A stretch of DNA of 64,000 nt from Glebionis coronaria (taxonomy: Eukaryota > Streptophyta > Magnoliopsida > Asterales > Asteraceae): NCBI GenBank assembly GCA_025667525.1, contig CM046877.1, positions 292,636,364-292,700,363 of the forward strand, read 5' to 3'. The position numbers were made by a program, and so were the translations under genes. A model generated the notes under the pieces. The model did no database searches and was not told where the DNA came from. It was given only the letters and a program-made list of their open reading frames with translations. Positions 23,337 to 33,084 of this stretch are shown piece by piece. Every line of letters begins with the position of its first letter. Positions within the stretch are counted from its first letter, which is position 1.

Positions 23337-24950
23337 TGATAGGTGTGTAAACACCCATCCTTTTACCACTTAATTCGGGCTAAAACGAGACCTAAACACG
23401 TATTTAATATCATTTGTTTGGAATTATGCGTGGTTTTTGTGTTTATTGTGTTCTCAGAGACAACCGGAAGAATATTGAAGAAAACATGGGATTGCACGGG
23501 TTTTACTGAAGAAAAAGACTCAAGATAAAGTCTATTGTCCAAGAGATGCAAAAGATTTGAAGTCACTGGGCCTATTCGAAGATTTATCGAAGAAAAGGAC
23601 CAAAGATGGAAGATTTATATAAGTCGAAGAAACTCAAGTCTATTAAACGAAGAAATTAAAAGACGAGTTGAATTTAATCGACGACAAATCCCGAATCAGA
23701 ATCGAAAACGGAAACTTTTCTGAAAAGACGAAAAGACAAGAAGAACGGGAGAAAGCCCACTCACCAACCAAAAGACAAGCCTATAAAAGGAGTCCCCTCA
23801 CACAAGTTTTTAGTTAATCTGGAGTTTTCTTCTCCTCCCCTTTTTTCTCCTTTCTTGTTCGTTCCTTCACCATCACCACTAGGGTGATTGGTGGTTTTAA
23901 TCTTTGTTTTTCTAGTCTTGTGATTTTAATCTTTGTTTGATCTTGTTAAAACATTAATCATTTAATACAAGTTCCTTGTTTAATCTTTCCATTTCGTCTT
24001 GTTCATCATCATCTTTATCTTCAAGTTCTTAAGTTTTTATTTTCTTGATTTGGTCTTCAAAAGTTGTTGGGATTTGTGTTTTTGTTGATGGGATTTGTAG
24101 TTTATGGTTAGTAGATGCTTTGTGATTGATTTATTTAAGTTTTTGGTGAAAAACTTGGTGATTTTTGGATTAAAACTAGTTTCCTTGTTCTTCGGTATTG
24201 TTTCTGTACCTGGGTTTCCCAGACTTCCGAACCAAGCCAAAAGTTCCGGATGAGCTTGAACTTCCGAACCAAGCCAAAAGTTCCGGATGAGCTTGAAGTT
24301 CCGAACGAACATTAAAAGTTCCGGATGAGTTTTGTTTTAAAAAGTTCCGAACCAGTTTTCTTAAAAACTTCCGAACCGATTTCTTCCGAATCGGAACTTT
24401 AAAAGTTCCGAACCAATTTTTGAAAAACTTCCGAACCAATTACTTCCGAAACAATTTCTTCCGAACCAATTTTAGACTTCCGAACCGATTTTCTCAAAGT
24501 TCCGAACGAAGCCAAAAGTTCCGAATGAAGCTCAAAGTTCCGGATGAACCAAGATGTTCCGAATCAGTCCAAAGTTCCGGATGAACTAAAATCTTCCGAA
24601 TGAATCATTAAGTTCCGCATGAGTTAAGTTCCGAATCAAGGGTAAAAGTTCCGAATCAATTTTCTTTTAGAGCTACTGATTTACTGTTTCTTTACGTTTA
24701 TTTCACAATTTATATTTTAACTGTAATTTGAACTTTAATTTTAATTTTAATCTTAATTTCAATTCAAGTCTTTGTTAATTATCATTAAAGTAATTTTCTT
24801 TGATTTAAATTTTCATTTCCACTTTTTATTAGATTAGAAAACCAAACCCTTTTATTTAGTAACCAAGAACAATCATTCCACTTAAGACCGAGATCAATTC
24901 GAGAGGATTCCGAGATTTGATCTGAACCCATACAAAAAATAAGTGTATCA
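23337..24950 (+). mobile_element. Solo LTR of a LARD-related element, inserted in SIRE1 gag
   Basis: It starts TGATAGGTGTG and ends GTGTATCA, with perfect 5-bp terminal inverted repeats (TGATA/TATCA) and ACCTA duplications. There is no internal region, so it arose by recombination between the two LTRs of a full insertion. A TATA box (TATAAAA) lies at 23782-23788. It carries its own version of the repeat tract (TTCCGAACCAA, TTCCGGATGAG) at 24215-24660. It is clearly diverged from the LARD1 and LARD2 LTRs, so it is a third subfamily. Confidence 0.95.
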
Positions 24951-25214
24951 ACCTACAGCTCTACCATCTCCAGGTTTTTCTTTCTTATCCTCATCAGGGC
25001 ATCCTTCAACAGCTGATCTTTGAGTAATGGCATCAAGAATCTTTTGAGCCTTACTGAATGAGTTTCCATATTCAATAATCTCCCAGAGTGTATAGTCATA
25101 GATCCACAGATATTGTTCAAAGTTGAACTTCCATAGGTCAAAGTGGGTTGCATCAAGCATGGGAATCTTGATGTTAGGTAAGGCTGAGGAGGAGGAGGTT
25201 ATTGCTTCAGACAT
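24951..25214 (-). pseudogene. SIRE1 gag, N-terminal part
   Basis: The start ATG is at 25214, 67 nt downstream of the primer site in element orientation. It encodes MSEAITSSSSALPNIKIPML followed by FDLWKFNFEQYLW, the usual N-terminal copia gag pattern, and runs in frame to the target duplication. It joins in frame with 20764-23336, so gag was intact when the LTR inserted. Confidence 0.88.
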
Positions 25215-25280
25215 GATGTTGTTAGGGTTTTGGTGTTTTTAGGGTTTTGGTGTTCTTCAAAGATCAAAAGTTCCTCAACA

Positions 25281-25293
25281 AGCTTTGATACCA
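25281..25293 (-). promoter_or_regulatory. SIRE1 primer binding site (tRNA-iMet)
   Basis: TGGTATCAAAGCT on the minus strand begins 2 nt after the 5' LTR. It matches the 3' end of plant initiator methionine tRNA (TGGTATCAGAGC) with one change. Confidence 0.9.
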
Positions 25294-25295
25294 CT

Positions 25296-25820
25296 TGTTG
25301 ATCCCAAACTTAGATTGATTAGCTTTGTGTATACGAGATTAGATCAAGTATAGCACGTAGAGAAACCTTTGTATATGCTTTGTGAATCTAAGTGTTATGC
25401 GGAATTTAACACTTAAACAAGAACACAAGATGTAAACAAAACTTTCACTTTGATTATGAATATCGAACTTGCTTACAATGAAAGATGTTTACGAACGAAA
25501 ACTTATGTAAAACTTGATATATAACATTAACCTAAAGGCCTTCTTTTATAGACTAAGAAGCCTTGTACAATAAGCTACGTATCAACTATTCTAGGTAAAG
25601 ATAAATATAGAAAATACATTGTCGTTTCTATCCTTACTAGAAGTATTCTAGAATATAATAAACGTGTAGCTTATATCTTCCATCAGTGCTTGTCTTCAAT
25701 CTGTCAACGCTTGATTTTAACTTGTCAACGCTTGAGCTGTCAGAGCTTGCTTTGTTCCTGTCAACGCTTGTTTTGTTCTTGTCAGCGCTCAAGTGATCTG
25801 GCCTTAATTTATTCCCAACA
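25296..25820 (-). repeat. 5' LTR of SIRE1
   Basis: 525 bp, the partner of 12243-12767. It is followed by AGATT (25821-25825), the right target duplication. Confidence 0.95.
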
Positions 25821-25825
25821 AGATT

Positions 25826-25930
25826 AGTGATTTTGGTCTCGATAAATTCTTTGATGATGAGGATTGTGACATACCGACTACTATGGAGCTTGAGGACGAC
25901 ATTGCTCTTACGGAGGAGGTCGATCCTTGA
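25826..25930 (+). pseudogene. LARD1 protein gene, continuation after SIRE1
   Basis: The frame interrupted at 12242 resumes as SDFGLDKFFDDEDCDIP and continues acidic through ALTEEVDP, until a stop provided by the first bases of the element G LTR (TGA at 25928-25930). This gives sequence proof that LARD1 was one reading frame before SIRE1 inserted. Confidence 0.75.
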
Positions 25931-26247
25931 AGAATATTGATAATCTTGTGAATCAATGAAGTGGGTTGAAGATTTCTAGAGAGAGAAACTAGTGAGAGAA
26001 AGTGAGAGAGAAATATGTCTTTTTCATTCAAATGGTAAAATGAAACAATCAACAACCAACCCCTTTCCATGGTGGAAAGGGGTATTTATATCCAAGCCAC
26101 TAATGGGCTTGGGCCGACCCATGACAAGCCCATGGGTCGGTTTCTTACTTAACTAAATAAGCAAACATTAACTATGAGCTATACAACATTAATAATATTG
26201 TGGAGTGACCGATACTTCTAATATACGTTAAAAACGTATTTCTAACA
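25928..26247 (-). repeat. 3' LTR of element G
   Basis: On the plus strand it begins TGAAGAATATTG and ends TTTCTAACA. Its 320 bp is close to the 321 bp of F. A TATA-like site lies near 26083-26092 (minus strand). Upstream on that strand is an inverted repeat built on GACCCATG/CATGGGTC (about 26115-26140) with TGGGCC words. ATCCT precedes it; no matching duplication can be proved on the other side. Confidence 0.8.
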
Positions 26248-26260
26248 ATCTCCCCCTAAG
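26248..26260 (-). promoter_or_regulatory. Polypurine tract of element G
   Basis: CTTAGGGGGAGAT on the minus strand borders the 3' LTR. Element F has the same sequence at 48368-48380. Confidence 0.85.
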
Positions 26261-28447
26261 GGAGGTCACTCCACGTTACACAGTTCTAAACCTAGCATAC
26301 TATACTAAGTCTTCGTTCTTCAGCTCGTAGTCTTTTCTTCTTTTCTTTTTGTTGTGAATATGTTGATTTGATCTTTTAGGCTTTGGCTTGAGAGCATTGT
26401 TCTTTTGACCAATCACGTGCGATCTTTGCCTTCTTGTGAATCTTGCCTCCTCGTGACTCCATGTTCCACACACTTATGTCTTTTGTTGAATTCTCGAAAG
26501 CTTCAGAGTTTGGTACAACGGAAGACTTCATTTGGTACTTTCTTGAATTTTGCTGAACTTGATGAAGAAAAACATAAGCATGTGGGAACGACTTCAGCTG
26601 GTACACCGCAACGCCACTGTCTTCGCAGCAATATGATAAGACACGAATGAAATGGCTTAGAACATTTCATTCTAAATCGGTAGCGTTTTACCTCCGGTCG
26701 GTGAAGACCGTTGGACGATATTAGATATCGTACCTGTGACGGATAGTTTCAATTAAGTAACTTCCTGACAGGATTTCGCGGGTAAACCCGTTCTCTTTAT
26801 TCGACGATCACTAAGCTTGACTGCGAACATAAAGAGTGAATCACTTGGATAAATTATCCTTGTGATTGAAGCCGTCAATTCATGAAACCTGGAACAAGTG
26901 AATTTCAATTAAGATTTTCACCATCGTTGCTTTCCAGTTATCACGAGCTTAATTCATAAAGAATCTTGCACATCACCTACCAAGTGCTTTTTGATGTTAA
27001 CACTAGAAGGATTTCCACTCGTCACTGTGAACACTAAAGAGTGTCACTCTGAGTGTTCTGGCAAGATCATATGATAATGTGTAGAGGCCTGGAACGAGTT
27101 TAAGTTCAATTAAGAATTAAACTACTGTTTCTTTCCAGTTTTTCACAAGATTGGTTCTTAAAGAACCGCACGTGTAACCTACCATGAGCTTGTTTGATGT
27201 TGGCTCAAGCAGGATTTCCATCTTCATTGTAATATTTACGTATTACTCGGATGTTCTGGCAATATTACAAGAATACTGCGTAGGACTCATAAAAATCTCT
27301 TACTTTTCACAGTGTGTGAGAAAGCAAGGAATAGATGGAAAGTGTCCTAATGAGACTTTTGATGATCTCGTGGCTCTAGACTCGATAATGCGTTTTGATT
27401 TAGTGAGCGATGGCTGGAGAGGAGTGCCACCTTTTCAATATCAGTCTATTCGGAGTGAATAAACCAATAGATAACGTGTTAATCTCTGTGTGATTAAAAC
27501 AAATACCTTTTGAGAGATATTTGAGTTAGCTGGGAAGGGTTGTGCATTGCATCACTGGGTCCATGATGTCTTTCTTCAATATCGAGAATCATCAACAAAT
27601 GATCTCAATAGCATATGTATTGACCCGGTTTCTGCCTAAAGTTGTAAGGAGGGCTTCTTTCTTTACACCCTTTATCTTTACATTTCTTTTTCATTCTTCA
27701 ACCCCTTCAGTACTTACCAATACATCATCACTAGCACCTTGTTGTGATTGTTCTAGTGCTAGCATGAGTAATTAGTCGGTACTCAGCTACATTCACAATC
27801 TTTCTCCATCTTTCCTAGGACTTCTAATTCTATCTAGGGAATTGTCCTTGGGAAGATTCCATCGGCTCTGATGAATCATTGGACTACAACCTATTCCTAC
27901 CACCCTTTTGTCACCACATCCATCGTGAATAAAGCGTGTTTTGGGAAAGTATAGTCACCATGAAAAATCCTTGAAAATCACTTAAGGTACTTGTGATATT
28001 GAAATCAAGAGTTTTGTACCCTAGGTGTATTGTTCATCAAAAACGCCCCCCCCTTAACACGTGCTTTACACATATTAAGTTGGATTATCGTTAAGTCTTT
28101 TTCATCTTTTAGCTAAGTATCATTTAAGTCTCCTTAATCCCATTTTCTCCCCTTATCCAAAATGTTAACCATTAATATTTGGGATATTGAATGGATTAAC
28201 CGGTCTTTGGGTAAAAATGAAATTAATGTTTGGCCATAGAACATATTAATGCTCCCCCTTAAATTAATAAGGGTTAATTGTTGTGCTTTAGTATGATATA
28301 TTTTGAAAGATTTAGAATCTCGTGAGAAATTCTTGAAAAATTATTATACCTTAACACTACATCAAGCCATAAAAGCACAATATTCACAAAATTTACATAT
28401 TCACAATTAAAAAACCAATATAGAGTGGACCTGAGATGTACGACCCA
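26261..28447 (-). ncRNA. Element G 3' untranslated region, conserved with F and hairpin-rich
   Basis: There is no coding frame of note. The part 26640-27780 aligns by eye with 48780-49940 of F, about 95 percent identical around 26690-26880. Perfect inverted repeats include ACGATAT-TAG-ATATCGT (26714-26730) and CGGGT-AA-ACCCG (about 26779-26790). Two diverged tandem units of about 200 bp begin CCTGGAAC at about 26888 and 27089. The feature is labelled ncRNA because RNA structure is the likeliest reason for the conservation. It is part of the element transcript, not a proven separate RNA. Confidence 0.5.
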
Positions 28448-31400
28448 TTAGATGGATCGTTGCAGTAACTTGTGGTGCACTCCATATGGTCTACCACCAA
28501 CGGACCTTTCTAAGCTCCTCATCAATCTACGTTCCCGGAGCTTTTGATCAATCTTCTTGATCACATATTTCGCCATTTGCTGATAACCCGGATGCCAGTC
28601 CTCAGTCATCTCTGGTAAAGACCCACCAGAATTAACATGCTCCAATTTTCCTCTGACGTATATGAGAGTCCCATCACTGTACTTATAAAGCTCACCAACC
28701 GTCATAAACTTCATTATCCCACGACTGTTCAAGTAGAAAATCCCGTAACTCGGAACAGTAATGCCGGTATAGGGACATCTTGTGACATGTTGAGGTAGAA
28801 CTTGATTCATTGGACGGGTCAGTTTAAGCTTCCTTTGGTAGCTTTCAACTCCCAATTGAAGATCTTCAACTCGTTTCTTGATAACAATGCTTCGTGTGAA
28901 CATACGAAGTGCTGTATTCAAGGCAATGATTTCTTCACGAGTAAGATGGGTGAGTTGATCACGGGTCATCATAAGCAACATGTCTTCGATATCTTCAAAA
29001 CGAATGATAGAAAAATCTCCCTGCTGTATTGTGTATTTTCTGTCATCCTCCCTTTTTAGACGAATCTCCGTCACATGATGATAGCCATTCTTGGCTTCAG
29101 TTTTCAGTCCCAAAATACTGGAGATGCGAATATCGGATCTAACGATACTTCCTGAATTGGCTAAGCAGCAACCTCTGTACGCCCTTCGGACTCGCTCGTC
29201 CCAATGTGATGCACCTATAACAGCATACATATCATAATTACGATTTACCTTTGGGACCCAGAGTCGGTTTACCTTTTCCTCGATCCAGGGTATTGTCCCC
29301 CAATTAGCAGCTTTCAGCAAGGTCAGGGAGGTTGCGTACTTGGATGATCCCTTGAGGAGATAATCAAGATCATAGGTGACAAAGAAGTCGAGAGCAATTT
29401 GATTATCTTGAGAAGGATCAAGTGGAGGTGGAGCTCTTTCTGACTCATGAAGACCTGGCCTTTGAACGGTATTAAGAGCTTTCAGGACCTCATCAGCATA
29501 ATACTCGTACTCCATGCGGCTTAACCTGGTTTTGGCGTGAATTCTCTTATCCTTTAGCGCTCTCTTCACCAAATACGGAGTGACCGAAGATTTAAACTCA
29601 TGAGCCAGAAATGCACACAAGTCTATCGGACTACGGATACGGAGATATAGAACATCTCTGTCAGCGTCTGTGATTGGATCATATTTAGCAGCTGTCGTGA
29701 TCCAAGCTTGTGGCGGTGCAGTTTCATCAATTTCTAATGTGTCCGCCCAGTCCCGTGTGCTTGACTCGGGAACAGTAGATTGTGGTTCTTGTTGCAGAGG
29801 AGTAGAGACATGAACACTTGCTGGTTCTGATTCAGGCATCTCGGCGGTGTCATGAACAGGCGAGTGTTGTGCAGATTCAGGTTCAGTTACTGATTCTACA
29901 ATCACAGGAGCAACAAAAGAACTAACAGGATTAGTGGTAACAGGTATAGAAACAGAAACAGATGTACCGGGAATCGATGACGCCATAGTAGCATTCACAT
30001 CATGGCGCCTCTTGGTTCGTCTTGATTCCGTAGAGGTGGATTTTTCCATTTGCGCAGCATCTTTCTGAGACTTGGTACCAGACTTAGATAGTTTCTTTGT
30101 GCTGGCAACCTTTTCCCCCGTTTCAGGCTGATCATGTTTACCACCATCATCCTCATCGTCATCCCTGTTGCTTCCCTTATCACTCTCCTCATTTCGATCA
30201 CCACCATCACCACCATCATCATCATCACCATCCTCATCATCATCACCATCATCGTCACCATCATCATCATCGTCACCATCATCATCATCTTCTTCTTCTT
30301 CTTCTTCTTCACCGTTACCCTCCTCTTGTTCACTATCTTCCTTTTCCTCCTCAGGCAGAATGTGGTAAGGTACCACACTTCCAAACATATTAAACAACCG
30401 ATCATCCTCCAAGATAGCTTCATTGAGTGCTTTGTAGAGTGTCCGCTGAACTTTAGACTTATCAAAAGATCCAACTTCCCTCATGCGAGCTTTGAGGATC
30501 TTCTTAAATTCAAAATCCGTTAAGTCATATGCCATTTTGTATGCGGATTCGGAAGGGTTGGACGACTTGATCATCAAGTTATCAGCCGCAAGTTTCCTCA
30601 TTTCTTCATGCAGCTTTGGCATAAGGGACTCAACAGATTCTTTCACCCTCTCTGAAATAGAAGCTTCAAGTGTTTCTTTCTGCTCCTTATATTTATCTTT
30701 AATAGCTCGAAGTCTCGTAAGTCGTGCTTCATACTTATCAACTGCAGCCTGTTTGATCTGAGCAAGTTCTTCTGCATGAGCTTTACGTGTCAACTCCATC
30801 TCTGTAGTGAACTTAGCTCGCATCTCTTCTTGGGCTTTCTTGGATGCCTCTTCACTTTGCACTCGTCGAAGTAGCTCTTCTCGAAGTTTATCCATCTCTT
30901 TTCTTTGACTATCCGTGTGTTTATCCAACATTTCTGCCATTACGAATGCAACCATTGAAGATGGTAAAGAGCTACTCTGGGTTGGTTGAAGAGGCTCGGT
31001 TGTGATTACAGTACTGAGGATGGAAGTTGTTGGAGGTGGAAGGAATGGTGTTTGCACCGGTCGGGTTGGTAAAGGCTGGATTGGTGGAGGTTGAGTTACG
31101 AGAGGCTGTGTAGGTACAATGATTGTTGTAGCACCAGACTCCTTCCCAACACTTGCTGTATCAGCAATGGATGTCTCCTTCGATGCTGAATAACGTTCAG
31201 GTGATCCAAACTCATCAATATCATCTGGCTCCTCGTATTCTTCTTCAACATCCATCTGTGCACCCGAACCACTACCGCCCGTATCTCTCCTACTCTTTTT
31301 AATAGCCATCTTCATTAACTTTTTCTCAGTCTTGTCAAGAGTAGGATCGTCATCAACATCTTCTTCGTCGTGGAGAACAAGCTCGTCAGCCGTGCTCTTA

Positions 31401-32395
31401 CCCTTCTTGGCCTCAATCTTTTTCTTCTTGGTTTTGGGTTCAGATAAAGAACCTGTTTGCTTGCGTTTACCTTTACTCTTGACCGTAGTGGACGAGTCTT
31501 CTCCTGTCTGAAGGCTTGCTTTTTGCTTCTTGATTTCTATTAGCAGAAGCTTGTAATCAGCAGAAGCTTTAATTTTATCTGTCAGAAGATAATCGGGAAT
31601 AGGACCAGGATTAACAACACTGGAGGGTCCTTCATGCCTTAGGTCCACAGTGTCATCAGCCTCTTCAGTGTGGTGACGACTTGCTGCACGCTTATCAATA
31701 GATGCATCATTCTTCATAAAATAATGAATTATAAGCTTGATAAACCGAGGGTAAGGAAAGAAATTAGTCTTCAGCTTCTTGTTTTGGAGGAGTTGAAAGT
31801 TAAATTCTTCCCACAACAAGGATGCATAATCTGCATTTGAGCCTTTGTACATTCCATAGAAGATGTTCATAATTGGACCACGCACAGCATCATGCGTTGT
31901 TTTAGGTGTAAGACATCTGCTGAGAATACCAATGATAGCTCTCCAAGGTTGACCCACTTTGGAGGTGGTAAAATCGGACACAACTCGTAGGTCAGAACAT
32001 CCAAGAGCACGGAACATCTCCATGAGTTCGTCTTTGTTAGGGTTCCTTGAAAATGAAAAACCTTTGGGTGTATCCCGAATTCCAAATATCTTGCGGAAGT
32101 CTGAAATGGTGAGTATCTGTTGCTTGTTGTCGAAGGAGAAGGTGATCTTGTTTGAAGTACTTTCCTTGGTAGCCCAGAATTCATACATGTAATCAAATGG
32201 CACCGAAGAAGTACTTCTTAACGCATTCTTGAAGTGAGATTGATCAAGGATTGCTGAGGCGACTTTGAATCCATGGTGAGTAGATTGAGAAACTTGCTTC
32301 AGCCGGTAATTGTTTGGTATGAACTTGAGGGCTTTTGCCTCGGCAATTGCGGCTGCTCTAGCATCTTGGAATTCTTGTACTGTTGGATTAGTCAT
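28448..32395 (-). CDS. Element G extra ORF, 1315 codons, intact, function unknown
   Basis: The longest intact frame in the window. The N-terminal domain (about residues 25-240) has SHFKNAL, YEFWATKE, LSRCLTPK and PYPRFIKL, the same framework as the extra ORF of SIRE1. Residues 305-333 are strongly basic (KSKGKRKQ, KTKKKKIEAKKGK) and look like a nuclear localisation signal. A proline-rich stretch is at 425-475, a long coiled coil at about 490-605, and an almost pure Asp/Glu run at about 681-735 (CAT repeat at 30195-30312). The C-terminus ends with RSLERSVGGRPYG, a conserved end I recall from Asteraceae copia elements. No signal peptide, membrane span or enzyme motif is visible. It occupies the position between pol and the 3' LTR where Sireviruses carry an env-like gene. 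Confidence 0.8.
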   Translation of the reverse strand: MTNPTVQEFQDARAAAIAEAKALKFIPNNYRLKQVSQSTHHGFKVASAILDQSHFKNALRSTSSVPFDYMYEFWATKESTSNKITFSFDNKQQILTISDFRKIFGIRDTPKGFSFSRNPNKDELMEMFRALGCSDLRVVSDFTTSKVGQPWRAIIGILSRCLTPKTTHDAVRGPIMNIFYGMYKGSNADYASLLWEEFNFQLLQNKKLKTNFFPYPRFIKLIIHYFMKNDASIDKRAASRHHTEEADDTVDLRHEGPSSVVNPGPIPDYLLTDKIKASADYKLLLIEIKKQKASLQTGEDSSTTVKSKGKRKQTGSLSEPKTKKKKIEAKKGKSTADELVLHDEEDVDDDPTLDKTEKKLMKMAIKKSRRDTGGSGSGAQMDVEEEYEEPDDIDEFGSPERYSASKETSIADTASVGKESGATTIIVPTQPLVTQPPPIQPLPTRPVQTPFLPPPTTSILSTVITTEPLQPTQSSSLPSSMVAFVMAEMLDKHTDSQRKEMDKLREELLRRVQSEEASKKAQEEMRAKFTTEMELTRKAHAEELAQIKQAAVDKYEARLTRLRAIKDKYKEQKETLEASISERVKESVESLMPKLHEEMRKLAADNLMIKSSNPSESAYKMAYDLTDFEFKKILKARMREVGSFDKSKVQRTLYKALNEAILEDDRLFNMFGSVVPYHILPEEEKEDSEQEEGNGEEEEEEEDDDDGDDDDDGDDDGDDDEDGDDDDGGDGGDRNEESDKGSNRDDDEDDGGKHDQPETGEKVASTKKLSKSGTKSQKDAAQMEKSTSTESRRTKRRHDVNATMASSIPGTSVSVSIPVTTNPVSSFVAPVIVESVTEPESAQHSPVHDTAEMPESEPASVHVSTPLQQEPQSTVPESSTRDWADTLEIDETAPPQAWITTAAKYDPITDADRDVLYLRIRSPIDLCAFLAHEFKSSVTPYLVKRALKDKRIHAKTRLSRMEYEYYADEVLKALNTVQRPGLHESERAPPPLDPSQDNQIALDFFVTYDLDYLLKGSSKYATSLTLLKAANWGTIPWIEEKVNRLWVPKVNRNYDMYAVIGASHWDERVRRAYRGCCLANSGSIVRSDIRISSILGLKTEAKNGYHHVTEIRLKREDDRKYTIQQGDFSIIRFEDIEDMLLMMTRDQLTHLTREEIIALNTALRMFTRSIVIKKRVEDLQLGVESYQRKLKLTRPMNQVLPQHVTRCPYTGITVPSYGIFYLNSRGIMKFMTVGELYKYSDGTLIYVRGKLEHVNSGGSLPEMTEDWHPGYQQMAKYVIKKIDQKLRERRLMRSLERSVGGRPYGVHHKLLQRSI
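30195..30312 (-). repeat. CAT/TCT trinucleotide repeat encoding an acidic run
   Basis: An imperfect (CAT)n and (TCT)n tract gives the poly-Asp/Glu segment of the 1315-codon protein. The histidine- and serine-rich plus-strand frames over it are antisense artefacts. Confidence 0.9.
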
Positions 32396-32520
32396 GGTGT
32401 CTGCTTAAGATAAGACATAAAAGGTTGATACACAGAAATATATATATACCATTATGTTGTTACTTCTAAGCATGACACATTTCATTAAGTAATTATAACA
32501 GGCAAACAATTATCCATCCG

Positions 32521-33075
32521 CTATCCTTCATTCGGAACTCCTTCATTCGGAACTCCTTCATTCGGAACTCCTTCACTCGGAACTCCTTCATTCGGAACTC
32601 CTTCACTCGGAACTCCTTCACTCGGAACTCCTTCACTCGGAACTCCTTCACTCGGAACTCCTTCACTCGGAACTCCTTCACTCGGAACTCCTTCACTCGG
32701 AACTCCTTCACTCGTAAATCCTTCATTCGGAAGTCCTTCACTCGGAAGTTCTTCATTCGGAAGTTCTTCATTCAGAAGTTCTTCATTCGGAAGTTCTTCA
32801 TTCGGAAGTCCTTCATTCGGAAGTCCTTCATTCGGAAGTCCTTCATTCGGAAGTTCTTCATTCGGAACTTCTTCATTCGGAACTTCTTCATTCGGAAGTT
32901 CTTCATTCGGAAGTTCTTCATTCGGAAGTTCTTCATTCGGAAGTTCATTCGGAAGTTCATTCGGAAGTTCATTCGGAAGTTCATTCGGAAGTTCATTCGG
33001 AAGTTCATTCGGAAGTTCATTCGGAAGTTCATTCGGAAGTTCATTCGAAAGTTCATTCGGAAGTTCACAAACCTT
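32521..33075 (-). repeat. Minisatellite of 15-bp then 12-bp units, TTCATTCGGAA
   Basis: About 27 units of 15 bp (TTCATTCGGAACTCC, TTCACTCGGAACTCC and TTCATTCGGAAGTTC types, in blocks) run to about 32935. About 11 units of 12 bp (TTCATTCGGAAG) follow. Read on the minus strand the core is TTCCGAATGAA, the motif of the LARD LTR repeat tracts but inverted relative to LARD1. Both unit lengths are multiples of three and lack stops, so three long overlapping frames arise (PNEL, NFRM types). I do not treat these as genes. Confidence 0.95.
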
Positions 33076-33084
33076 GTTCATTCG

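Larger units (their letters stand above)
12243..25820 (-). mobile_element. SIRE1: complete Ty1/copia Sirevirus-type element
   Basis: This minus-strand element has two 525-bp LTRs that differ at 5 sites by my reading, and flanking AGATT duplications. An iMet-type primer site adjoins the 5' LTR and a polypurine tract adjoins the 3' LTR. In element order it carries gag, protease-integrase-RT-RNase H, and an extra ORF between RNase H and the 3' LTR, the Sirevirus layout. Its gag is split by a solo LTR. About 5 differences in 525 bp means under half a million years at the rate often used for grasses; that rate may not hold here. Coding defects (pol frameshift, YVDG, broken extra ORF) make it non-autonomous now. 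Confidence 0.93.
25928..32520 (-). mobile_element. Element G: 3' part of a Ty1/copia element (5' half missing)
   Basis: In minus-strand order the segment has a 1315-codon ORF, a 2.2-kb 3' untranslated region, a polypurine tract and a 320-bp 3' LTR. No gag, pol, primer site or second LTR is found upstream of the ORF; the sequence passes into a minisatellite instead. The 3' untranslated region is closely related to that of the complete element F, which identifies G as a copia element of that group. The right boundary is approximate. Confidence 0.75.

Noticed and set aside
30097..30523. Plus-strand His-rich and Ser-rich frames
   Set aside because: They are antisense to the acidic CAT-repeat part of the 1315-codon ORF.
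32521..33075. Possible CRISPR-like array
   Set aside because: The units are contiguous with no unique spacers, so it is a minisatellite.
32521..33081. Long overlapping minus-strand frames of PNEL, NFRM and PSEG repeats
   Set aside because: They come from a 12/15-bp minisatellite with no stop in any frame; all three frames are open, which shows the absence of coding constraint.
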